Virus record (IMG/VR): IMGVR_UViG_3300022908_000003 | Span: 1 to 64,000 of that record | DNA from: a virus | Length of the DNA stretch: 64,000 nucleotides | Strand: one strand, 5' to 3' | In this document: in pieces, positions 58,847-64,000 of the stretch | Position numbering within the stretch: position 1 is the first letter of the stretch | Layout: each line of letters begins with the position of its first letter | Notes under the pieces: generated by a model | Seen by the model: the letters and a program-made list of their open reading frames with translations, nothing else | The model's database searches: none | What the model was told of the DNA's origin: nothing | Program-made: the position numbers and the translations under genes

Positions 58847-59044
58847 TTAATTTACCTTTGCATAACATGCTGCATAGATCATAGAATGAGTAATATTAGA
58901 AGCTTGTATGCTCACTCCTGTTTTAAGTTCCGTACAAGTATAATTTACCCTTAACGCATTTCCGAAACCTGCATAAAGGAAGAATGTAGTTAGTTCAAAG
59001 GTTACAAACTTACCCTTGTACGGAACTGTAATAGTAGACGGCAT
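58847..59044 (-). CDS. Hypothetical protein
   Basis: 65 aa, beta-rich (TITVPYKGKFVTFELTTFFL, LRVNYTCTELKTGVSIQ). Not recognised. It shares one base with the upstream gene. Confidence 0.5.
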   Translation of the reverse strand: MPSTITVPYKGKFVTFELTTFFLYAGFGNALRVNYTCTELKTGVSIQASNITHSMIYAACYAKVN

Positions 59045-59247
59045 TATTTTATTTCCTTATCAAAACAAAAAGCAATAGCAACAAGAGTTGCAATTCCAAA
59101 TATAATTGTACCAAAAAAGTACATTCCCTGGATTGCAACAAGATTGGAGTAGCTAGGCGAAAACCGGTTAATAACTCCAATGACACTAAGCATATGCACA
59201 AAATATGCAGTAATAAGCGCAAGTAACAGAGCAATGACTATTTTCAT
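59044..59247 (-). CDS. Two-helix membrane protein
   Basis: 67 aa from ATG 59247 (AAGGATAAC upstream). Helices at 1-20 (IVIALLLALITAYFVHML) and 41-60 (FFGTIIFGIATLVAIAFCF). A second ORF in another frame here is a shadow. Function unknown. Confidence 0.55.
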   Translation of the reverse strand: MKIVIALLLALITAYFVHMLSVIGVINRFSPSYSNLVAIQGMYFFGTIIFGIATLVAIAFCFDKEIK

Positions 59248-59257
59248 TATGTTATCC

Positions 59258-59353
59258 TTATACCTTATACTGAGCATAGTAAAATGCAAAACTTGCAAAC
59301 ATAAACGCAATTGCGCCAATAGAAAGACCTAAACATGACCATGCAAAATCCAT
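59258..59353 (-). CDS. Very small membrane protein
   Basis: 31 aa, read directly: MDFAWSCLGLSIGAIAFM, then ASFAFYYAQYKV. AAGGAG lies 9 nt upstream. The leader AGGAGTTCACACAATGG is the same as that of the gene at 59434-59703, which argues both are translated. Confidence 0.5.
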   Translation of the reverse strand: MDFAWSCLGLSIGAIAFMFASFAFYYAQYKV

Positions 59354-59433
59354 TGTGTGAACTCCTTGTATAAAAGTCTAATTGACTTACCATAACCTAT
59401 TAGACCAAATACTAATAGGCTATTGCAAATAAA

Positions 59434-59703
59434 TTAGAAAACACAATTAATATAAATATTGTTAGTATTATACCCTAGTTCAATACCGTATACCTTATGT
59501 GTTTTACGAAAATTACATACCCGGTATGTTGCCTTAACTTTATATTCAATTTCTTCTCCGCATTTATTGCAGCAAATTAAATCAATATCAAATAATCCCC
59601 ACTCCATTAAATCTTCATCATAAGCTTCTATAACTCTCGTTTCAAACACATGTCCGCATTTGCAAACATCCGATACCCTAACTCCAAAACCATCAGGCAC
59701 CAT
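59434..59703 (-). CDS. Zinc-ribbon protein
   Basis: 89 aa. CKCGHVFE near 14 and CCNKCGEE near 44 give a four-Cys ribbon. The C-terminus is beta-rich. First gene behind the promoter at 59739-59767, so probably made early. Possibly a transcription factor or host-takeover adaptor, but this is a guess. Confidence 0.6.
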   Translation of the reverse strand: MVPDGFGVRVSDVCKCGHVFETRVIEAYDEDLMEWGLFDIDLICCNKCGEEIEYKVKATYRVCNFRKTHKVYGIELGYNTNNIYINCVF

Positions 59704-59738
59704 TGTGTGAACTCCTAAACTAAAGTAAATCTACTAAG

Positions 59739-59767
59739 AGTATATCACGGTCTGCATAGTATGTCAA
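59739..59767 (-). promoter_or_regulatory. Sigma70-type promoter
   Basis: Minus strand: TTGACA, 17 nt, TATACT, TG one base before the -10. About 30 nt upstream of the zinc-ribbon gene. Shares CGTGATATACTCTTAG with the promoter at 17555-17583. Confidence 0.9.
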
Positions 59768-60207
59768 GCACTTTACTAAATTTTCTTTAGTCCCGGTTCC
59801 AAAGTCCCGTTCTTTCTGGTAGAAGAAATCATGCCCGATAACTTCCATTGTATTCTTTACACTTACTCAGTAAGTCCCTAGAATGGCTGTTTACAGCACA
59901 AGTCTAAGCAATTCTCTGTCCCTGTAATCCATAGAAACTCTGATAGTTACGTACTTTGTCTACTATGTTTCTTATCTATAGAAAATCCTATACGAACAGA
60001 TTTCAACATCAAAACTGCGTTTATGTAGACATAACTCTATACCTTCTACGTTCGCCGTAGCAAAAAGTCAACGTACAATCACCCCAAAACCTTTATTGAA
60101 CGCGTCTCCGTGCGTTCTACGGTCAAATAGAGGTACTACAATCCGTTCGCTCAAACAGCCATAACCGAACAAAGACCGTTTTCACCATACCCAGGTACCC
60201 GGACATG
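59768..60207. other. Gene-free stretch
   Basis: About 440 bp upstream of the promoter at 59739-59767 with no credible ORF. It holds one element copy. Nothing else convincing is seen. Confidence 0.4.
59803..59829 (-). repeat. Dispersed 26-bp element, intergenic
   Basis: Gene-strand copy with five extra bases between GGTTCC and the rest. Upstream of a sigma70 promoter rather than next to a start codon. Confidence 0.75.
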
Positions 60208-60240
60208 AAAAAAGACCGGACTGCATGAAGCAATCCGGCC
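60208..60240 (-). terminator. Rho-independent terminator
   Basis: Minus strand: GGCCGGATTG, loop CTTCATG, CAGTCCGGTC, then six T. 40 nt after the gene at 60281. Confidence 0.85.
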
Positions 60241-60280
60241 TATCTCTGATTTTTATGATCTAACTACCTCGCGGTGGAAC

Positions 60281-61225
60281 TTATGCTGCCTTTTTCCGTA
60301 CTACAATTTTCTTCCCTGTAGTTGTCGGAACCTTTGCTGCACTTACCGGTTTTGTAGCAACTGCAACAGGTACGCTTGTGCTAGTTGCAGTTGCTATCTT
60401 CTTTTTGGTTGGCTTAACTGCGTTTACATCAACCGGTAAAGTAACCTTTCCACCATCAAAATCAAACGTATGACCTTCCAGTACTGAATTGCCTTCAGGA
60501 GCGTCAACACATAATCCGGCTTCTACCAAATCAGTTGTTGCAAAATATTCAAACCGGAACTTTGCAGGAAGTCCGATAGTTCCCCTTGAAGAAAGACTAT
60601 ATACTGTAGCTTCTTTAGTGAAACAACGAACTACGGCGGCAAGATACAATCCAACTGCCGAAGTAGAGAACGGGTGATTTTTGCAATGAATTACGGCATG
60701 GTCCCTGCTACCGCGCGCATTACCTAGACTTGAAATAGCATAAGCTAATTCAGAAACTTTATCGCCAAAACCATGAATAACTTCGCCGCCATTAAACCGC
60801 GTATTATCACGCCCGGTCTTTTCGGTCTTTGTCGTTGTAGTCTTTGCAGGTACATTCGCAGTTTTGCCGTTCTTACTGGTAGAAGATTTAGTATTATCTT
60901 CTGCCTGTATCTTTGTACGAGCAGCCCGAACTTTTGCCATCTTATCATTAATCTCTTGTTGTGCTTTATTCGCCCCTACGTTCGTTTTTACGGCAGTTGA
61001 AGTCTTTGTCGGGACTTCTGCCTTAACTGCCGTTTCGCCTTCATTTGTCTGAGCTATTTCTTTTGCCTTCGCAACTCCACGGATACCCTTACCTAGTGCC
61101 GAAGTTCCGCACATAATCTTCCATAGCTTAGTATCTGCATCTACTATAAGCCGATATTTCCCCTTGTCTCCAATTGCTGCAAGGTTTCCGGTAGTTGCGT
61201 CTTTCTTGAAAGTGAGTTCTGCCAT
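60281..61225 (-). CDS. Hypothetical Lys/Thr-rich protein with a central folded domain
   Basis: 314 aa from ATG 61225 (AAGGAA upstream); the open frame reaches 61276. A short beta region (KYRLIVDADTKLWKIMCG), a long Lys/Thr/Ala linker containing SSTSKNGKT from an element copy, and a domain at about 150-250 (FGDKVSELAYAISSLGNARG, AVIHCKNHPFSTSAVGLYLA). A second linker follows, ending GKKIVVRKKAA. Not recognised. Composition suggests an abundant nucleic-acid or capsid-associated protein. Confidence 0.55.
   Translation of the reverse strand: MAELTFKKDATTGNLAAIGDKGKYRLIVDADTKLWKIMCGTSALGKGIRGVAKAKEIAQTNEGETAVKAEVPTKTSTAVKTNVGANKAQQEINDKMAKVRAARTKIQAEDNTKSSTSKNGKTANVPAKTTTTKTEKTGRDNTRFNGGEVIHGFGDKVSELAYAISSLGNARGSRDHAVIHCKNHPFSTSAVGLYLAAVVRCFTKEATVYSLSSRGTIGLPAKFRFEYFATTDLVEAGLCVDAPEGNSVLEGHTFDFDGGKVTLPVDVNAVKPTKKKIATATSTSVPVAVATKPVSAAKVPTTTGKKIVVRKKAA
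60861..60888 (-). repeat. Dispersed 26-bp element
   Basis: Gene-strand copy with one change in the core (CCAGTA), giving SSTSKNGKT in a disordered linker. Confidence 0.65.
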
Positions 61226-61506
61226 TGTGTTTTGTTCCTTTGATCTAACTAAATTTATTTTGGTTTTTGGTTTCAAACATTGTATTTGGATTAATGTTTG
61301 CTTTAGTTAATTTAATGTAGTGTCAAATTAACTAATTCAAAGATTAATATACTGGTAAGGGTAGAAAGTATTTTTTACCTCGCCATCTTTTAAAGTTACG
61401 AATTGACTTTGCTATACTATCAAAGTTGTTTTCATGAATGGCACAAACAACAAAATAGCTTGACCGTTCGCTATTCCTTTCCATCCGTCTTAACATGTTA
61501 AACCAC

Positions 61507-61536
61507 ATACTAGCATACCTCAGTTCCTATTGTCAA
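61507..61536 (-). promoter_or_regulatory. Candidate promoter
   Basis: Minus strand: TTGACA, 18 nt, TAGTAT with TGC before the -10. The -35 lies in the last codons of the gene at 61520. It would drive the 61225 gene with a long leader of about 270 nt (61226-61506), in which nothing else is seen. Confidence 0.55.
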
Positions 61537-61867
61537 GATCTCTTTCGGCAAAATATCCCCAATTACCTATAAATATTTCTCCTGTCTCATAGCAGAACAT
61601 AAGAGTAGCTATGTATGGATCTCCTGTGTTTAGGTACATATATTGCCTATTTCCCAACTTAGGCAACCTAAAACTAAGATTTTCAATACCATAAGTCTCT
61701 AACAGTTCATTACATTTTCGAAACTTATTTGTAGTAGGTGATTTTTTATCTTCCAAAACCTTTCTAACTAACTTGGCAGTAACTTCCGGAGAACGGTCAA
61801 GCTTGTTTAGCCATTCAAGACCGTTTAAAATCCCTTTGACCGTCGGAACTCTTAATTCATTTGCCAT
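61520..61867 (-). CDS. Hypothetical protein
   Basis: 115 aa from ATG 61867; the ATG at 61888 is an alternative. Helical N-terminus (TVKGILNGLEWLNKLDRSPE), beta end (YIATLMFCYETGEIFIGNWG). Not recognised. Confidence 0.55.
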   Translation of the reverse strand: MANELRVPTVKGILNGLEWLNKLDRSPEVTAKLVRKVLEDKKSPTTNKFRKCNELLETYGIENLSFRLPKLGNRQYMYLNTGDPYIATLMFCYETGEIFIGNWGYFAERDLDNRN

Positions 61868-61937
61868 AGGTATTTTCTTCCTTCTCATAAGAATCTATGT
61901 AAGCTTGTTTCTTTTCGTCACTCCATCTAGGGTCTAT

Positions 61938-62060
61938 TTACGGGTTCCAATCGTAAGCTTTATGATTTGCCCCATGATTAGCGCATTGTTCTAAAGTTAT
62001 CTCGTTTGAATCTGCATTATAAAACCTTCTCCATGTTTCTGAAAAATAGTTTACTGGCAT
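61938..62060 (-). CDS. Small hypothetical protein
   Basis: 40 aa, read directly: MPVNYFSETWRRFYN, then LEQCANHGANHKAYDWNP. The A of ATG is shared with the upstream TAA (TAATG), a coupling seen several times here. The 50 nt beyond its stop hold no gene. Confidence 0.45.
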   Translation of the reverse strand: MPVNYFSETWRRFYNADSNEITLEQCANHGANHKAYDWNP

Positions 62061-62449
62061 TACACTAATTCCTCTAATTCTTCTCTTGTCATGTAATCTC
62101 CGTTGTCAAGCTGAGTTAATCCTAAATTGAACAAAGCGTCCATGCGCCAATACTCTGTCATAGGATTAGTAACAAAGTCTAATTGTTCTTTTGTGTAATC
62201 TTCAAAATATTCTGCATCTGTATCACCCGGCTTTAAGAAAAGAATGTCAAGTAACTCAGCCGCAGAATATTTGCTTAACGGTCCCTCCTTGCACAATGGA
62301 GAAGGTTTGTAATCACTTCCCTCAAATATTGTTGTATCTTCTAACCTAAGTTCATATTTGACTTTATTAGAGTTATTGACATAATCCATTGAGAGTATCA
62401 ATTGATTGCCAAGAGTATAAGCTTGTAACGTAATACTATTTATTGTCAT
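62060..62449 (-). CDS. Hypothetical protein
   Basis: 129 aa. Beta start (ITLQAYTLGNQLILSMDYVN), then an acidic helical part (AELLDILFLKPGDTDAEYF). Not recognised. Confidence 0.55.
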   Translation of the reverse strand: MTINSITLQAYTLGNQLILSMDYVNNSNKVKYELRLEDTTIFEGSDYKPSPLCKEGPLSKYSAAELLDILFLKPGDTDAEYFEDYTKEQLDFVTNPMTEYWRMDALFNLGLTQLDNGDYMTREELEELV

Positions 62450-62670
62450 TACTTTGTTTCCTTAGGATTTTCTAAAGTAAAGTTTTTATAGTTTTGTTCC
62501 GTAATGTAGTCAAACGCATATAGCCCAAACTTAATAGGTATCTTAAACCTTGTTAGATCTCGTTTCCATGTAATAGTTCTTCCATTGCGCCGCCATGTTC
62601 TTACCTTACCTTTACTATCTGTAAAGTAAAAATAATCTGCTTTTTTGTAATCTTCTATCGGTTTACTCAC
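62449..62670 (-). CDS. Hypothetical protein
   Basis: 73 aa. DYFYFTDSKGKVRTWRRNGR-like beta hairpin (residues 12-31) and KRDLTRFKIPIKFGLYAF. Not recognised. One-base overlap with the next gene. Confidence 0.5.
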   Translation of the reverse strand: MSKPIEDYKKADYFYFTDSKGKVRTWRRNGRTITWKRDLTRFKIPIKFGLYAFDYITEQNYKNFTLENPKETK

Positions 62671-63097
62671 TAAAATAGTTCCTTGTTTCTTCTTCCGTAG
62701 TTAATTGAAAACTTGCATTCTGTTTATTGTATTTTTCCTCACAGTAGTGGTAACTATGGTCACAATACTCGTTAAACTCTAAGCAATACCATTCCACACT
62801 GTCTCCAAAAACTGAAGACTTTGTATTAAATCTTCCTAAGTCTGTAGCCATCTCTATTCCGTTTTGACGAATGCCAATAGCTATTGTGTTAGGTAATTCA
62901 GGAGTAGCTATAATCTCAGTATAACAAGCTACTATATCCCCATGATACCTAACCGGGCACGAATGATTATTAATCAATTCGTGGTATGCTTGCAAGATGT
63001 TTGCTACTCTTGAATTACATACATTATTATCAACTAATTGAATGTACATACAATCTAGAAAGAACGGTACATTTTCTAATGGTTCTTTGTGGTTCAT
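62663..63097 (-). CDS. Hypothetical protein
   Basis: 144 aa. Mixed fold with Cys/His-rich C-terminal half (EWYCLEFNEYCDHSYHYC). Possibly metal-binding. Not recognised. Confidence 0.55.
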   Translation of the reverse strand: MNHKEPLENVPFFLDCMYIQLVDNNVCNSRVANILQAYHELINNHSCPVRYHGDIVACYTEIIATPELPNTIAIGIRQNGIEMATDLGRFNTKSSVFGDSVEWYCLEFNEYCDHSYHYCEEKYNKQNASFQLTTEEETRNYFSE

Positions 63098-63098
63098 T

Positions 63099-63506
63099 CT
63101 AGTAAATCCTTTCCATCATGCTACCGGCCCAATGAGCTAAATTCTCAAAACCTGCATTCTGTATTTCTTCCTCAGTAAATATAGACTTAGCAAGAACATA
63201 CATTATCTCATGTGGCTCAGAAGTCCTATAAAACCATCTATAACGTTTCTTCTCTGAAAACAAACATAGAATATGATCAGTTATATTTCTTATCCTAGAG
63301 ACTTTACCAGTTCCTTTTTCTACTGTCCTACATATATTATTTTCTACTGTTTCCGAAACAAGAAATGAGAAAATAAGTTGACCTTTACTATTTGATCTAT
63401 TTTTATGCTGGAATGCAACAATAGTCGTATAAGGTGTTACTAGATTTTTTAAACTATCTATTGCGCTAAGTCTATCTAATTCTCTTTGCTGTTTAGTCTT
63501 TGCCAT
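63099..63506 (-). CDS. Hypothetical protein
   Basis: 135 aa. Basic N-terminus (KTKQQRELDRLSAIDSLKNL), a beta middle (GQLIFSFLVSETVEN) and helical end. Not recognised. Confidence 0.55.
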   Translation of the reverse strand: MAKTKQQRELDRLSAIDSLKNLVTPYTTIVAFQHKNRSNSKGQLIFSFLVSETVENNICRTVEKGTGKVSRIRNITDHILCLFSEKKRYRWFYRTSEPHEIMYVLAKSIFTEEEIQNAGFENLAHWAGSMMERIY

Positions 63507-63700
63507 TATCTACCTTTTATTTTTCCTTCGCAAGCTAATGCATGAAATATAGCATAACCTAACTTTTCGGCGGCGAGTATATAATTTAAATTAGATTTCA
63601 CTTCCTTACCATAAGTAACAGTAAATTTAGTCTTACTATCTTGTGTTACAGTAATTGGAAATCCTGCTAATTCCGTTTCAAATATTTTAGTCTTTACCAT
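63506..63700 (-). CDS. Hypothetical protein
   Basis: 64 aa from ATG 63700, preferred over 63712 because it overlaps the upstream TAA (TAATG). MVKTKIFETELAGFPITVTQ begins a small alpha/beta domain ending EGKIKGR. Not recognised. Confidence 0.5.
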   Translation of the reverse strand: MVKTKIFETELAGFPITVTQDSKTKFTVTYGKEVKSNLNYILAAEKLGYAIFHALACEGKIKGR

Positions 63701-63867
63701 TAAATCCACCATACCTCATAACCATAAACTAACATAGAGTAATCTAGTGTAGAAACTTCTTCTTTCTCTATGAGTTCACAATAACGAATTGTGAAGCGGT
63801 TGATAGATCTCTTTTTATTGTTTTGTCGATTTAACCGCATTTTACGCGGTTTGTTTTTTGGCTTCAT
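63700..63867 (-). CDS. Small basic protein
   Basis: 55 aa, read directly: MKPKNKPRKMRLNRQNNKKR, then a compact C-terminal part ending GYEVWWI. Very basic N-terminus, so perhaps nucleic-acid binding. Its ATG is exactly 5 nt after an element copy and no ordinary ribosome-binding site is seen. Confidence 0.5.
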   Translation of the reverse strand: MKPKNKPRKMRLNRQNNKKRSINRFTIRYCELIEKEEVSTLDYSMLVYGYEVWWI

Positions 63868-63872
63868 TTTCC

Positions 63873-63901
63873 GGTTTCCGTTATTCTCTGGTAGAAGAAA
63901 T
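63873..63901 (-). repeat. Dispersed 26-bp element, intergenic
   Basis: Strong copy 5 nt before ATG 63867 (gene-strand end CGGAAACC). Confidence 0.85.
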
Positions 63902-63903
63902 CT

Positions 63904-64000
63904 CTATTCCTCAGTATAGATTATAAACCAATTCCCCATAAGCTTCGTTCTTCGTTTTAAATAAGACTTTGTACAAGTTAACGAACTACTTTCCTTATCC
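63904..64000 (-). CDS. Partial gene, cut by the window edge
   Basis: C-terminal 31 residues of an open frame (SLTCTKSYLKRRTKLMGNWF, IIYTEE), stop TAG at 63904-63906. The start lies beyond the window. No function can be given. Confidence 0.4.
   Translation of the reverse strand, partial: DKESSSLTCTKSYLKRRTKLMGNWFIIYTEE

Noticed and set aside
1-64000. Integrase, excisionase or CI-like repressor
   Set aside because: None was recognised among the proteins, so a temperate lifestyle is not claimed.
1-64000. CRISPR array
   Set aside because: The dispersed element is widely and irregularly spaced, in both orientations, without unique spacers of constant length.

Overview
The window is one long piece of a tailed double-stranded DNA phage (Caudoviricetes) with a siphovirus-type, non-contractile tail. 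It is AT-rich, tightly packed and coded almost wholly on the minus strand. No integrase, repressor or host housekeeping gene is seen, so a lytic phage is the simplest reading. The host is not identified. The DUF2460 / DUF2163 / NlpC tail-tip order is the one found in gene transfer agents and siphophages of Gram-negative bacteria, so a Gram-negative host is likely but unproven. The right edge cuts a gene, so the genome continues or is circularly permuted.

Reading leftward from the right edge: (1) 64000-56800 holds small, mostly unrecognised genes, some membrane or zinc-ribbon proteins, and a tandem triplet of paralogues. At least one near-consensus sigma70 promoter and rho-independent terminators are present. 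(2) 56800-55750 is a gene-free stretch with two tRNA-like sequences. (3) 55730-53970 holds small genes, then two proteins with Sec signal peptides, one of them an SGNH hydrolase (53974-51911). (4) 51808-25272 is lysis and morphogenesis: M15 endolysin, TerS, TerL, portal, MuF-like protein, scaffold, decoration protein, major capsid, connectors, a tail tube protein fused to PA14 and LamG domains, a frameshifted G/GT chaperone pair, tape measure, tail tip, a lectin-like protein and membrane/holin candidates. (5) 25270-24720 is a regulatory gap with a terminator, a large inverted repeat, a promoter and a hairpin around a leader ORF. (6) 24715-1 is replication and recombination: SNF2-like helicase, RuvC-like resolvase, uracil-DNA glycosylase, PD-(D/E)XK nuclease, Sak4/RecA-like ATPase, an SSB-like acidic protein, family-A DNA polymerase and primase-ATPase. 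Nucleotide-handling genes (SLOG/MoCo-carrier, NADAR, DUF4326, a PNK-like kinase) and many small genes follow.

The most striking signal is a dispersed element of about 26 bp (gene-strand core ACCAGAGARAACGGGGAACC, flanked 5' by TTCT). There are some 25-35 copies in both orientations, lying between genes and inside genes in all three reading frames. Four genes, including the major capsid and tail tube genes, start exactly 5 nt after a copy. Three other traits recur: a short basic alternating tag (MKIKIKK / KFKVKR type) at the ends of about a dozen unrelated proteins; DnaJ-like CxxCxGxG knuckles in four unrelated proteins; and small SH3/Sm-like barrels. A small gene for a type IVb (Flp) pilin sits between the SSB-like and RecA-like genes, which is unusual for a phage.
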